64,000 bases of DNA from Agrypnia vestita (lineage: Eukaryota > Arthropoda > Insecta > Trichoptera > Phryganeidae): positions 124,001 to 188,000 of the forward strand of contig JADDOH010002335.1 in the NCBI GenBank assembly GCA_016648135.1. The letters are read 5' to 3'. Below are positions 11,358-23,178 of this stretch, piece after piece (position 1 is the first letter of the stretch; each line of letters opens with the position of its first letter). The notes beneath the pieces are model-generated. The model worked only from the letters and a program-made list of their open reading frames with translations, did no database searches and was not told the DNA's origin. The translations under genes were made by a program, and so were the position numbers.

Positions 11358-11778
11358 AACCAATAACAATATAGGAACAAACCTCAAAAAGTCAAAAAGC
11401 AAAACACCTAAATTAGAAAACAGTGGCATATACAAATTAACATGTAATCATAAAAATTGCAATGCCACGTATATAGGACAAACGGGAAGGTCTTTTTTAA
11501 CCAGATTCGCGGAACACATGCGCTGCTATAAAAATAAAAATTTAGAGTCAAAATTTGCGGCCCATTTATTAAATGAAAACCACGTCTCGCAAGGTGATAA
11601 CGAACCAAAACCTTTACATATAGAAACAAAAGGTTTTAGGATGAATTTACTTGAGCAACTAGAAATAAATAAATATAAAAAGGATCCAAATATTAAACTT
11701 TTAAATAATCAACAAAAAATGATCTTCTCTCCACTTCTAAATATCTTTAAAAAACCAATAATCAAGGACATAAATTAA
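11329..11778 (+). pseudogene. Penelope-like element GIY-YIG endonuclease domain
   Basis: Overlaps the RT frame by 29 bp in the +1 frame and is the C-terminal continuation of the same element. It shows the GIY-YIG signature split as 'GIYKL' and 'TYIGQTGRS', with a cysteine pair (CNHKNC) between them. These are followed by 'TRFAEHM', with the conserved arginine and glutamate region, and a histidine-containing 'HLLNENH'. The CxxC-like insertion between GIY and YIG is typical of Penelope-clade endonucleases. The domain cleaves target DNA to prime reverse transcription. The ATG at 11329 is probably incidental, because the ancestral frame ran on from the RT. Confidence 0.9.
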
Positions 11779-12025
11779 AATAATATTTATAAATAACACT
11801 TGCAGAAAACGGGGAAATTTCGATAATTAACCATAACGTTAACCGAGGCACCTTTAATGATAAGTGCCCGGAAAAAAACGAACATTACTACAGGGCTTCA
11901 CCACAAATATCTAATTACTCTAAAGGGGAAGGGGTTACTTAAAATTTTATAAATAAGTCGTTTGTACGTGGTATATCCACTGTTTGATAATGGCCTTACA
12001 AGCCGAAACAGCTGTAACACATAAA
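11779..12025 (+). mobile_element. 3' untranslated part of the first PLE
   Basis: Follows the endonuclease stop directly. It contains the motif TTTGATAA-tGGC...GCC-GAAACAGC at 11983-12013, which has the same layout as the ribozyme-like motifs elsewhere in the window. The element boundary is not clear. Confidence 0.5.
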
Positions 12026-12176
12026 AATACTTAACCCGTAGAACTTAATAATAATATTTATTAAAATTTAATTTATTTTAAATTTCGCTAAAAAAAAAAA
12101 CTCGTGACATGTCTTTTGTATTCAATAATATGACAAAGGAAACGATATAAAAATAACTTAGTTAAACACCACTTAT

Positions 12177-12260
12177 ATTTATTGTCAAATCCAACCAGGT
12201 TTCGCTACGACCGTAGCTTCTTCAGGGAGAATCTTAACTCTCCCTGAAGAACTAAGTTAT
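12177..12260 (-). repeat. Small hairpin with ribozyme-like motif
   Basis: Minus strand 12227-12191 reads CCCTGAAGAA, stem GCTACG/CGTAGC, GAAACCTGGTTGG. A 14-bp inverted repeat (ttcagggagaatct around 12221-12234, and ctccctgaag around 12240-12249) makes this the truncated centre of a foldback. It is the best-paired example of the motif. Confidence 0.6.
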
Positions 12261-12292
12261 TTTTATTTATTTACTTATTGTTTTATTATTAA

Positions 12293-12577
12293 TTAACTTA
12301 TATCAATTGACACGAATTTAATCGGAGCACTGTTCTTTATTGCACACCAATTTTGTAATTCGCACATGGCGATTCCCGAATATTTCACAAATACATAGGT
12401 AGGTTCCTTTATATTTCGCTTTAATCTAATATATCGCTTGTTTATGGTCAAACGCGCAGAGATTTGCCTTGGACTTATTTTATACCCGTAAACACCAAAT
12501 GGACGAAACAATGTGCCTCGTACGTACGGCTTACACATACTAATTCGATTTTCTTTCTTAAATGGAAAGAGGTCCAC
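12293..12577 (-). other. Unrecognised ORF within a dispersed repeat
   Basis: A 94-codon minus-strand frame. I recognise no domain. About 70 bp near its start (12510-12570) is repeated on the plus strand at about 24535-24605, and both copies are open in the same frame, sharing 'ISMCKP' preceded by 'FKK'. That suggests a decayed protein-coding repeat rather than a host gene. The sequence between it and 12935 holds a small fragment (12755-12830) of the gatgtctc element family. Confidence 0.3.
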
Positions 12578-13003
12578 AATTGTAACAGTCTGATTCTATT
12601 ATTTTTAATTATTTAACATATTCACTAGAATATGACTGAAAATTATTATTTTCAAATTTTTAACTCATGTTTATATATTTTTACCATTTTTTTATATGTT
12701 TGTTCTGAGAAAGAAATTACCGGATGTTGTCAAACCACTGTGTAATTATTACTTAAGATAAATTATAAAAGTCTTAAAGAGACGAAGCTATTTATATGGG
12801 AAACATGTATGGAAGTCTTTATAGGGTATGTTTAATAAGATTTATTCATATTTTCTATTCTTAAGATCATTTTTTAAATGATATTTTTTTTAAATAAGAA
12901 ATCAGTCAAATTTTAAGTTCAACAATAAATTGACAATTAAAGAGTTAAGGTTGTTATTACGGTCGTTAGACATATTTAACTGTAACTGGTTACGGATATT
13001 TGC

Positions 13004-13330
13004 GTGCGAGTCTCCAGGTGTATACAGAGTGCCATGCGATTGTAGTTTCTACTTGTAGATTCTACTTACGACAAACCAAACGCAATATCGCTACACGATT
13101 GAAGGAACATATTGGAGCAATTAAAAACAACAACTCCAATATATCGGCAATGTGCGAACATGCATCCAAAGGGAATCTCTGACACTTCATCAGATTTGAC
13201 AAGACAAAAATCTTATCAACAGAACCCCACCTTATACCCAGATTAGTGAGGGAGTTCTTTGAAATATACAAACATCCCAATTTCAATAGAGATGACAGTT
13301 ACTAATTATCAAGTATTTGGCGCCCTGTTC
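13004..13330 (+). pseudogene. Penelope-like element GIY-YIG endonuclease fragment
   Basis: Conceptual translation in two frames gives an 'SPGVYRVPCDCSFY' start, then 'YLRQTKRNIATRLKEHIG', then 'HASKGN', 'RFDKTKILSTEPH', 'RLVREFFEIYKHPNFNRDD' and 'LSSIWRPVL'. This is the C-terminal GIY-YIG domain of a PLE from a lineage different from the first one. The usual YVGQT is YLRQT here. A frameshift near 13050 and stops after 'KGN' and before 'LSSIW' show it is dead. No reverse transcriptase remains upstream. Confidence 0.85.
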
Positions 13331-13500
13331 TTACGACATTGATTCAACCCTTGAGAGACGTCGCAGTAAAGTCCGCCAACGTAACTAGTACATATTGTAC
13401 ACTGGCGACCTCTATCGTAGAAGAAGTGAACACATATAATTTACGCCCTCGGAAGCAGTAATCAATCCGCCCTCTACCTCCGCGGGTAAGGGTCGTTCTC

Positions 13501-13535
13501 CTGATGATGTTGAATAAGAATTCAACGAAACGTCG
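13501..13535 (+). ncRNA. Hammerhead-ribozyme-like motif in PLE remnant
   Basis: CTGATGA (13501-13507), one extra T, a 7-bp stem GTTGAAT/ATTCAAC (13509-13515 and 13520-13526) and GAAAC (13527-13531). It lies about 170 bp downstream of PLE coding sequence. Hammerhead motifs are documented in PLEs. The extra base before stem II and the absence of an obvious stem I are departures from the consensus. Confidence 0.45.
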
Positions 13536-13609
13536 AGGATCGTTTCTCGGAAAAACATACGGTTCGTATAAAATATCCGCAACCAGTTACGGTTAAATTG
13601 ACAATTATT

Positions 13610-14257
13610 TATGTTATATTTTCTTATTGCAAAAAGAATTGTCTCTTACAACAATTGCAATTTAATTTTTCATCCTCGACATTGGCTAAACTGTCTAAGT
13701 TCTCTTTTTCCGCTCAATGACTTCACGCTCTTATAACAATACCTCGCCTTAACTTCAAAGGTAACTTCGTCGCGTTCTCTATGCATTTAATTTTTCTCTC
13801 TCGCCAAATCAAATTTGTTTACGTTTCACGTTGATAATTGAGTTGCCCTGAATGGCTCTCATCAGAGACCCTCGCGGGTGTGGCGAATTATTTTAACGTT
13901 TCGAATAATGAAGCCCTCGTTGCCGGGAATAATTATGATTCCGCCTGCATTCTGCGTACGTACATCAGCGATGCAGCGCAAATGCACGCTGCACGTGTGT
14001 CGGAGCTAAATTTTCCCGGCATAATTGACAAACTCTTGCGTCAGAATTGGGCGCTGTGATAAAACTGCATCAACCGTAAAATTAGTAATTACCCGTGGTG
14101 TACGTTGTTCCTGTATTCGTATAAAGGTTTTCGTGTAAATTCGTGTAAAGGTTCCTATGTTAATTTATTTTATTTGTTTATCGTGAACTTAAATACATAC
14201 TGTTCAAATGTATGGATTGTCAATAACAAAATATCTTTATATATAAATAGATCACTT
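13610..14257. other. Unassigned sequence with a 73-codon ORF
   Basis: The frame at 13838-14059 is richer in GC than its surroundings and includes 'YFNVSNNEALVAGNNYDSACILRTYISDAAQMH' -like composition, but I recognise no domain. No splice or promoter evidence is convincing. Confidence 0.25.
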
Positions 14258-14404
14258 TGTAACGATATTGGCCTATTCAAATAGACATTGCTGAAAAATT
14301 ATACGAAAATATCTATCTGCCGGATAAGTAGGTGCGGGCGAGCGTTATTATTTCTGCACGCGGGCGTGTAAAGCGGGCTTTATGTTATATGATTCTGATG
14401 AAGC

Positions 14405-14560
14405 GAGCCAATCAGGAACGTGGATCCGCGGAACGAATTCGGCGAATCAGAGGCTTTCTGAGTTAGACTTTACCTTTACACGTCGGTTGGAGTCAAAAAT
14501 GGCGAGAAATATAGACTATATAAGCCATACAAATTCGAGGGCTTCCTTCTTTCTTCAGCA
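14405..14560 (+). promoter_or_regulatory. Promoter-like region of element A
   Basis: CCAAT at about 14408, 'aaaatggcgag' around 14500 and TATATAAG at about 14517, followed by a pyrimidine-rich stretch with 'ttcagc'. Element B carries the matching region with two CCAAT boxes, 'aagatggcggga' and a 'tattttta' variant of the TATA box. Confidence 0.4.
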
Positions 14561-15135
14561 TCAACGTTGGCCGGAGGCTCTTGTGGAGAGAGGACCGAGA
14601 TACCATCAGTGAGTCACAGAGGCAGCAACACTCGACGATACAGCTAAGCATTTTCAATATTATTTATTTCTATTGCCTTTTTCGTGTATTCAATTTAGAA
14701 CTTTCTGGATCGTAACAATTATAGATACATGTTGTGGATTGTTTTGTTACGTATTTTGGGCCTAGGGATAATTATTACTATACGCGCTTCAGATTCAATA
14801 TACAAGAAATCGTAATATGGCGACTGTGATAGTTATTCAAATTATTGCATAACGCTTATGAAATATATAATTCTGTCGCTGTTCATATGAAAAATCACTT
14901 AAATTTGATATTCATATATTACCAAAGATATAAAGGCTTTAAAATGGAATACTTTACTGACGAAGGGTGTTTCGTGTTTGGATTTAAAATTTCAGAATAA
15001 TTATGTATATTCAATGTCGCGAGGTTCGGAATGTGCGAGAGGTTCTTCAGGGCGGATGTATTCTTATGCTAACGAATGCTTTGTTATCTATACTGGCGAT
15101 TGAATACGCGGATTTCTATATGATTTGTGTAGATC

Positions 15136-15722
15136 GTGCGAGGAGTTTCTTACTAATAATATATTTTAAAAATGCTTCTGGATTTTATATTTGTTTTATT
15201 AAAACATGATTGTGTGGTTTATTTGAACTCGTTACATGCTTTTATTGCGTCATTGGGCAACCGTTCTAAACACAATTTGTTCCTATCAAGTTCTTATAAA
15301 ACGTATTTCGAATTGCACATGTTGTATAGAGATAGTTAATTTAGATGCGGCCGGTCTTCAGCTGGGGAACACATTTATGTTTTCTATTGCGGTTAATTAT
15401 TTTATTATCGGCCTGTATTCGAAGGAGCCGTGCGTAGTCAATGTTGCGATTGCTGTCTGATCTTGTTTCAATTAGTACGAGAATTTAATTATGTGTTTTG
15501 ATATCACGATTGTAAGCGTGATATAAATTCAAATCGTACGAGGAATTCCCCACAAATAATATATTTAAAAATGCATCTGGATTTTATATTTATTTTATTA
15601 AAACATGAATGTGTGGTTTATTTGAACTCGTTACATGTTTGTATTGCGTATCATTAGGCAATCGTTGAAAACACGATTTGTTCCTATCAAGTTCTTATAA
15701 AGACGTGTTTCGAATTGTATAT
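15136..15722 (+). repeat. Internal duplication 1 of element A
   Basis: About 190 bp at 15136-15330 recurs at 15534-15722 ('ggattttatatttg', 'tgtggtttatttgaactcg'). Element B also has two copies, at about 55680-55870 and 56070-56290. Confidence 0.8.
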
Positions 15723-15735
15723 ATTCCTTAATTGC

Positions 15736-16360
15736 GATAGTTATTCATATGACATTGTTTTTATTCATTCAATATTAGATATTTGAAATGTTTTCTAGAA
15801 CATTTTTCACTATTGTGGGCAGATCGCGGTCTGTTCAGGGGTAGTTAACCTTCGGTCTTCCGTGATCACGTTATTCACTTATATGACAGATTGTTTTGTT
15901 TTGTTCGTTTAATATAAGTAATATCATATATTTTTATGAGTTACCGTAATTATCTATCTATATGATTTTATAATGACCGTGATGCAACGAATACTACTCC
16001 CACGAAAACGAATATCAGGCCTGTGGGCAGTTCGCGGTGTGTTCGAGGGTGGTTAACCTTCGGCCTTCCGTAATCGCGATAGTTATTCATATGGCATGGT
16101 TTTATTCATTCAATATTAGATATTTGAAATGTTTTCTACAACATTTTCCATTATTGTGGGCAGTTCGCGGTTTGTTCAGGGGTAGTTAACCTTCGGTCTT
16201 CCGTGATCACGTTATTTACTTATATGACAGATTGTTTTGCTTTGTTCGTTTAATATGAGTAATGTCATATTTTTATGAGTTACCGTAATTATTTATCTAT
16301 ATGATTTTATTATTGAGAGTGATGCAACGAATACTACTTTCATGAATACGAATATCAGGC
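15736..16360 (+). repeat. Internal duplication 2 of element A
   Basis: Unit of about 340 bp at 15736-16075, repeated from 16076 ('gttattcatatg', 'gtagttaaccttcgg', 'tatatgacagattg'). Confidence 0.85.
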
Positions 16361-16535
16361 CTACTATTCGGTGAATACGAATGCGAATATTTCCACCAAG
16401 GTGGGGGAACTTGAACATACTTGTAAATATAATAACCTTGATGCAACGAATACTACCTTCATGAATACGAATATCAGGCCTACTATTCGGTGAATACGAA
16501 TGCGAATATTTCCACCAAGGTGGGGGAGAACGCAA
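16318..16535 (+). repeat. Internal duplication 3 of element A
   Basis: Two nearly identical units about 118 bp apart, with 'gatgcaacgaatactac' and 'tttccaccaaggtgggg'. The 80-codon minus-strand ORF here is an artefact of the duplication. Confidence 0.9.
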
Positions 16536-16549
16536 GCATACTTGTAATT

Positions 16550-17375
16550 GTATTGTTTATGTCTGCTTGTGATATCACTATACGGCGTAGATGAACTAGT
16601 TTGAAAGGGCTTATGTTCTGTATGTGCTTGGCGTAGAGGGAATAGTTTTCTTGTTTCTAGGATCTAATACAGGTTTACAGGTGCTGATATTGAAATATAT
16701 ATACAAGGAAAACACTATTTTGGGAACCATTAACTGGATGGAAGATATTGAAGCACACATACACACAAGGAGGACGTTATGTTAAATACATGACTGGAAA
16801 GTTGTTATTGGAAAACACAGGCGTCCAGTCGGCGGGACGCAAGCATATTTGTAATTATATTGGTCATGTCTGCATGTGATATCACTTGTACGGCGTAGAT
16901 GAACTAGTTTTAAGGGGTTTATGTCCTGTATGTGCTCGGCGTAGAGGGAATAGTTTTCTTGTTTCTAGGATCTAATACAGTTTTACAGGTGCTGATATTG
17001 AAATATATATATATATACAAGGAAAACACTATTTTGGGAATCACTAACTGGATGACAGATATTGCAGCACACATACACACAAGGAGGACGTTATGTTAAA
17101 TACATGACTGGAAAGTTGTTATTGGAATACACAGGCGCCACTAGAAGATATGGGCAGTTTGCAGAGAACTTCAACTTCTGTCAGTTAAGGACCTTTTACT
17201 ATTACTATTCTTTCGCCTTTTTGCATAACCGTGGATGAACTAGATTGAGGGGGTTTATGTTCTGTATGTGCTCGGCGTAGAGGGAATAGTTTTCTTGTTT
17301 CTAGGATCTAATACAGTTTTACAGGCGCTGATATTAAAATATATATACAAGGGAAATGAAGGGCTACACAGGCGC
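16550..17375 (+). repeat. Internal triplication of element A
   Basis: Three units of about 200-300 bp start near 16550, 16850 and 17185. They share 'gtgctcggcgtagaggg', 'ttcttgtttctaggatc' and 'gatattgaaatata'. Confidence 0.9.
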
Positions 17376-20131
17376 TGGTAATTGCTCAATTTTGGAGAGG
17401 ACCCGTTATATGACTTCGGATCTGGATGCCATCTCGGAAGCAGACCAACTACAGAACTAAGATAAGAACCTTTAATATTATTTATTCCTGATGTTTTCTT
17501 ATGTGTAACAAATGGAATGTTCGTGCTATATAATTTGTCATTGTCACATGGTCACTATTCATTTCATTACGTGGGTTCAGAGCCGACGGTAACGGACGCG
17601 GAAACAAATTAGTACTGATGTCGGGACGTAACGTCGGGATTATATCTTAATTATCTTTAGGATAGAAGCGAGGTCATCATACGTGCATTCTGCATTTCAA
17701 ACGTTTTACTAACATATATAAATACATATTATTGCGTTTTACAAATTGAATAGGTTCGCGGAAAATAGGTATTTCGCCCGGTTGTGCAATATTAACTTCC
17801 AACGTAGCATAATGAGATCTTATTACCGGCGCTAGACTCTTAAGGTTAGGCACGCGGGGATTATAAATGGGATAATGAACGAGAACCGAATGGGGAAGTT
17901 CGTCTCTTCATGGTCGGGAGGCGAGGAGTCGTACGTCTTTCACGCCCCGTGATCTTGGGAGGCTGAATTTCGATTGTGGAAAAAGATGAAGTTGGATCTA
18001 CTCGCGTGGCAAGACAGGGTCGAATGTCGGAGCGCGCGTTCTCGGCTATGGAGTCTGATTAGATTGGAGAGACACCTTAGGTCAGGGACTAGGTAGGGCC
18101 ATCTTAACTGTATCTACCCGGTTGTGACTGGGTTTTAAAGCCAAGAATTACAGGATGGTCTGAAGGTCTTGATGCGGTTACCCCTCTAACATCTAAGGGG
18201 AAGAACCTCTCACGTCTTTTCAGTCCCCTTGGTGCGACGAGCTCGGGCTCTGGTTATGAATGTATGTGAATGTAATAACTCCGTACTCAAGGACGAGATA
18301 GGACGTTCCTCATGAACGAGAAATTATAAGATGCAGGTAGCAGTTCGACAATCAATACTTATGCTCGGGACCGCTTTAATGAACGAGATCTGTCAGCAGT
18401 TTAACAATCAACTTTATGATCGGGACCGCATTCAGGAGCACGATGGCATTACTAACATCATCATTCTCATCATTCACCACCTTTTCTAACTTGCTGTATA
18501 CAGAGACCTTCGGGGTTCTCCCTTCCCGGCCAGCGAGAAACATATCAGGAACTTCACAATCAACTGTAATAATCATGCTGTTTTACCATCATTTAATATC
18601 TCTAGTCAATAAGACTACACCGTGGGATCAATCACATCAACTATATTTGGCGATGCTAACATGGCTCTGACTGACGCGCTCAAGGGAGAGTCTTTTCCAG
18701 TCACCCAGTTAGTTCATTCAGCCCTTTAATCAGCAGTAAACATCATAATAATCCGGCTCATGTAGCCGCAACGTGGGATCCTCATCATAATACACCAGTC
18801 AATTTGACTGCCCCGCGGGATAATATACAAACCTTAATATCAGACGCGGGATTTCTTCCTGATATGTTTGTCGCCGGGAAGCGAGGACTTCGGGGGATTC
18901 CAGCAGGAGCAATAGAGTCTCGGCTTGATCTTGGTCTGCAGCTTAGTGTGGGAGGTTATGTCTAAACAGGAGTTAACCACCGGATGCGGCGATGCTCTGG
19001 GGCCGCATCCCCCTCCCCCCTACAGGGGGGGGGGCATCTAGAATCCACGTTTGAACAGAAGTGGTTAGACACTTCTTAAATTTCACTTACAAATCTGTAT
19101 CTTCCATTCCCTTAGAATCTCGGGCTGCGATAATGTCAGACAAAGCTTGCCCTGAGCCTCTGTTGCGCCTAGTTGTTGTGAATATATATATGTTTGTCTT
19201 CCCCTACTATGTACTATGAACAGATTGAGCAGATTGGACAACGTGAGACGCGCTATCGGTAGGTTTCTTACTTGTGTTTTGAATATAACGTATGCTATTA
19301 TATCTTGTAAATCTGTCATAAATGGGTGCCGCATGTGGTTGTGCTGACACTGTTCTAAGCTGCTATTATGAGATGTTGATAATCAATGCGGGCGGAATCT
19401 TTAGCGTATGCCGTTAACTTGGCAACGATTGTATTGTTTTATATTACAGTATTTTAACCCCGATGGTATTATAGTTATGGCGGTTCAATGTAAGGGAGTT
19501 TTGCTACTAGCGTTTATTCCTAGGCTACGCCGCATATAATTGGCTTTTAGGCCAACTCCGGACGTGGACGATATCGGCTATCTCTCATATAGGCGAAACT
19601 GTAGAATTCTAGAGCGGTTTCTAGAAGGACGAGTACGGATTAGTTACGTGCGTTTGTTATTTCCATAGTTAGGTAAGAATTCGATCTATATTAGTCTAGT
19701 CGCGTTAATAAGAATACGAATCTCACCACATATCAAAAGAATTTTGGATAGCTACGGACACAACGGAGGAGGAATTTTCCTAGCCACTAGATAGATCACG
19801 ACTGGCCAATTTTGAAAATATAAATTCTTAACAAAAAAAAAAAAAAATATTAGCTTTCATGTAAATATACTTCCGAAGTTCTAAGTTCGACTTAAGTTTT
19901 ATCTAGAAGCTTAAAGCATAAAGTGTGTGCTTAAAAGTCACAAAAGTCGTAATAAAGCTTAATTCGGTAGCTTAAAGTCTCAAGCTTTGGGCTTTTCGTA
20001 AAACTTATATTATTAAACTTTATAGTTAGGTATTTAGCTTAGGTGTACAGGTAGGATACGTTACACTACGTCAAGTCAGAACAATCTACTATAGTTTATA
20101 CAATACAACTTGAAAAAAACATCCAAAATTA

Positions 20132-20530
20132 TTGACGTGTACAAAAAGTGATGGACTCACTTACTCTAACTATCTCATCATCATGGCGTTGGCCGCGGGG
20201 GTAGCAGATAAAATAGAACGCCACACTTTTCTTCTCTCCTGGTATGCCACTTTTACCTTGGTTACTTATGCATTTCCTATGTACAATATCTTCCCTATAG
20301 GGAGTGGCGATTAAATGGCTTCCTAACCCTTACACTGTCCCCCTCCCGCTGGCATTCTGCCTTATCTTAAATATTCCCCTTGCAAACTTATGACTGTGAC
20401 TTATATCTCTTACTTATCTGTATCTGCAATTTTATGTATCTTATACTTTTAATGCTATGTATTATACTAACTATGTTAATAAAGATTATGTTTCTGCGAG
20501 AGGGGGGCAGTGATTGGGCTTTACTTTGAC
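20132..20530 (+). repeat. Dispersed repeat related to 60530-60830
   Basis: Shares 'cagataaaatagaacgccac' with the 60.5-kb copy (there 'cagataggatagaatgccac') and a downstream pattern. The 60-codon frame is not recognisable as a protein; the repeat may be a LINE 3' region. Confidence 0.4.
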
Positions 20531-20689
20531 CGCCCTATACACGGCCCAGCACGGAGATAGCTATTACAGAAAAAATTGTCACCCAGGCGACGTATGAGTA
20601 GGGCCGATATGTCAGCATAAGCTCATAAAACATGGGAAAGTGGCGGGTACCCAATCACAGTACAATGTACACAATTCGGTTATTGAACC

Positions 20690-21245
20690 TTTAAATATTT
20701 TCTTTACCACCTTCCCCTTGTTCGTTCATACGTTCTGTATGACCAAACCATCTTAGCAATCTTTTTTTTATTCGATGTATTACGCTACAGCCAGCGTTAT
20801 CACTGATGGCTCTACAACTCCTAGTGGTTCTTGCTCCCCTCAAGAGTATTGTTCCACTGATCTCAATCAAATTCCAGCTTTTTCCAGTTCTGGCCCACCA
20901 AGGCAGATAAGTATTTGAATACATTATCACTCCAACTTAGTTTTGTCTTTCTTAAGCACCACCATTCTATTGGTCTTGTATACAGCAGGGACTTCGGTCC
21001 TTTTGTTATACAGTAATTCTCTCCATATGACCAAACCAATGCAGTCTTCCCAGTTATTTAAATTTTGTGATGCTTAGCTTTTTAAAAAAATATAGAGCTC
21101 ATCGTTATAGCGCCTGCACCAAAGTCCATTATCCAGAACTGATCTAAAAATAGACCTGAAAATTTTTGTTTTAAAAGCCCTTTCACGTTTAGTCAGTACC
21201 CACGTCTCAGCTGTGTATGTGAACACAAGTCTGATGAGTATTTTT
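20690..21245 (-). pseudogene. Non-LTR retrotransposon C-terminal fragment
   Basis: Reading the minus strand in shifting frames gives 'YTAETWVLTKRERAF', then 'RPIE', 'KTKLSWSDNVFKYLSAL', 'NWKKLEFDXDQWN', and a second piece 'RLLRWFGHTERM'. This is the thumb/C-terminal part of a LINE reverse transcriptase, the same family as the 44885-45150 fragment. Multiple frameshifts and a duplicated tail show long decay. Confidence 0.7.
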
Positions 21246-21269
21246 TAAATCAATATTTTAATATTAATA

Positions 21270-21304
21270 TGCCACATCAATTAATAATTACTAATTGATG
21301 TGGC
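21270..21304. repeat. Perfect hairpin
   Basis: 14-bp arms tgccacatcaatta and taattgatgtggca separated by a short AT loop. It lies just upstream of the minus-strand LINE fragment. Confidence 0.85.
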
Positions 21305-21309
21305 AGTGA

Positions 21310-23085
21310 CTTTGTGGTGTAACATGTTTTAGTATCTGTTTTATCTGATCTCTGCCAAAATCCTCCGAACTCAAATGTTATAATATCGAAACCTTCTTTA
21401 CTACTACTGTGTACATCTACAGAACATATTTCAAGTTTGATACCATTCCGCAAGTCTGTCTGTCTCTGGCTCCACTCTATGAGGCATTACATAAAGCCTC
21501 AGGAGTTTTTGTAATTATCATCTGTCACTTATCAATTTTCATACATACATTTTACACGCATTCGCTCAATAGACGCTTAAAGTTGTTAAATTAATTGTAT
21601 TAAATGTTGTGTATACCTTTTTACTTAGTCTAAGAATACTTAATTCATATTTTGTAAGCATGAAGACTGTTCTCTGGAGAGTTGAGAATGGCGGTTTCTT
21701 AAGTGGCTGTAACAAGCCTCAAGGCATGTCGGCTTTAATCTTTGTACAAATAAGTGCAAATTGTGTCACTTAGTCGAAATGTTAGGAAATTATAATTGTG
21801 CAGGATGAGTGCTTATCGTTCTTGATGAAATTTTTCATTTTGTTTCATCAAAAATATATCTTAACAACATTTTAATATGTAGGCATATTCTGAGAACACA
21901 TTTACTGTAGAGTTTTTATTATTTTATTTAATTTATTTATTTAAATTTATACATATTTTTATTATTACAGATCGTGCTAAGCCTTACATATTTAGTTATA
22001 GTTACAGTTTACAAAGGATAAAATATATATAGAAAATAATGGTATTATATGAACATAACAAGACTTCAAATTAAACTTAGTAGTGAGACTAGGTATCAGA
22101 TAAGATATAATAAAAAAAAACATGAACACCAATATGAATCACTGGGATCAAGATGAATACAAAAACCATGGAACAGCTCAAAGTAGAAATGAAAAGGCAT
22201 TGAGGTCAACAGTATGACATTTCCAGAGTCAAGTTATTTAATAGGAATTTCCTTATTTCGCTTCCTCTTCTTGTAATTCTTTAATTAAGGTAAATTATTG
22301 AAGTCTCACAGAGACAAAGCTATTTAAATGTAAAACGTATATGGATCGTATTTTATACGATGTCCCGGTGTTGAAAACGTATATAAAAATAATCGTAATG
22401 ATTTTCTACCATCCCTATCGAAAACTTCACATGAATACAAATAAATTCCGTACAGAACGAATCCACGTAAACGTAAAAATAAAGTATTCTTAAAGCTACG
22501 AAACACGACTTGGCAACTTTTGTTGCTTTCAGCAAACTTAGGTGAGAAAATTGGGTCTAGCAATTATTTTGCTTGCATTCAAAACAAGTTGGGCGAAAAC
22601 GTATCCATTAGTAGGGGCGCTTTACGCTCACAAGCGCTTTCCAGGATTCGTAGCAAATATAAATTATTAACTTTATTGACTAACTAACTGAACAACTTAT
22701 TATAATACCGTTTCTTTGCGGAGGTAAGCAGAGAAAATAGATAAATTATTATGTACTGCAGTACAATATTTTCCAACGCATAGATATTTAAAATGCAGCA
22801 ATATTTGTAGTATTTGACAATGCCAATTTTTATTTTTATTAATATAAGATGAATATAATAGATTGATTGTAAATATGTAAATACTATATATTTCATTGTA
22901 TTGTAATTTGTAATAAGTAAGATGGTAAATATTGTAAATACTATATATTTCATTGAAATTCGATTTTTTTATGTTTTTTTAATATTAAAAAATTATTATA
23001 TTTGTATTTTTATATAGAAATAATATTTTTGTCAACACATGTATATTTTATACTAATAATAAAATTTAAATAAAATAATTATCAA
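21310..23085. other. Unassigned AT-rich sequence
   Basis: No gene recognised. A short fragment of the gatgtctc element family is at about 22295-22345. Frames of 60-89 codons at 22324-22953 (minus) are low-complexity and overlap each other. Confidence 0.45.
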
Positions 23086-23087
23086 AA

Positions 23088-23140
23088 CTCCCGAGACCGG
23101 GAATGATCCAGAGTTGCGGATTGAATCCCGGGAGTAAAAA
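23088..23140 (+). repeat. tRNA-like or SINE fragment
   Basis: A short hairpin closed by ctcccg and cgggag contains a B-box-like 'ggattgaatccc'. No A box or second copy was seen. Confidence 0.25.
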
Positions 23141-23178
23141 AGTCTGAAAATAGAGAAACCCTATTATCAACATGTTGG

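Larger units (their letters stand above)
12935..13605 (+). mobile_element. Second Penelope-like element remnant bounded by inverted repeats
   Basis: A 26-bp inverted repeat (12976-13001 and 13571-13596; core taactgtaactggtt) brackets a PLE C-terminal coding fragment and a ribozyme-like motif at 13501-13531. The left flank 12940-12975 (ttattacggtcgt, agacatattt) and the end repeat reappear without the interior at 23179-23282 (minus). This fits the terminal-repeat architecture reported for PLEs. Confidence 0.75.
14258..20065 (+). mobile_element. Element A: 5.8-kb non-coding repeat with TGTAACG...CGTTACA ends
   Basis: The boundaries come from comparison with element B (52684-57021, inverted): homology starts and stops at the 7-bp inverted termini TGTAACG (14258-14264) and CGTTACA (20059-20065). 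No ORF longer than 84 codons exists, and the one at 19083-19334 (minus) is broken in element B. The left end has CCAAT and TATATAAG promoter-like boxes; the interior is a mosaic of duplications. No target duplication is evident. TG...CA ends plus a promoter suggest a very long solo LTR. Alternatively it is a large non-autonomous DNA element. Confidence 0.75.

Noticed and set aside
16293..16535. 80-codon ORF with internal repeats suggesting a repetitive protein
   Set aside because: It simply reads through a tandem DNA duplication of element A.
14258..20065. Helitron identity for element A
   Set aside because: No 5' TC, no 3' CTRR hairpin, and termini are inverted repeats.
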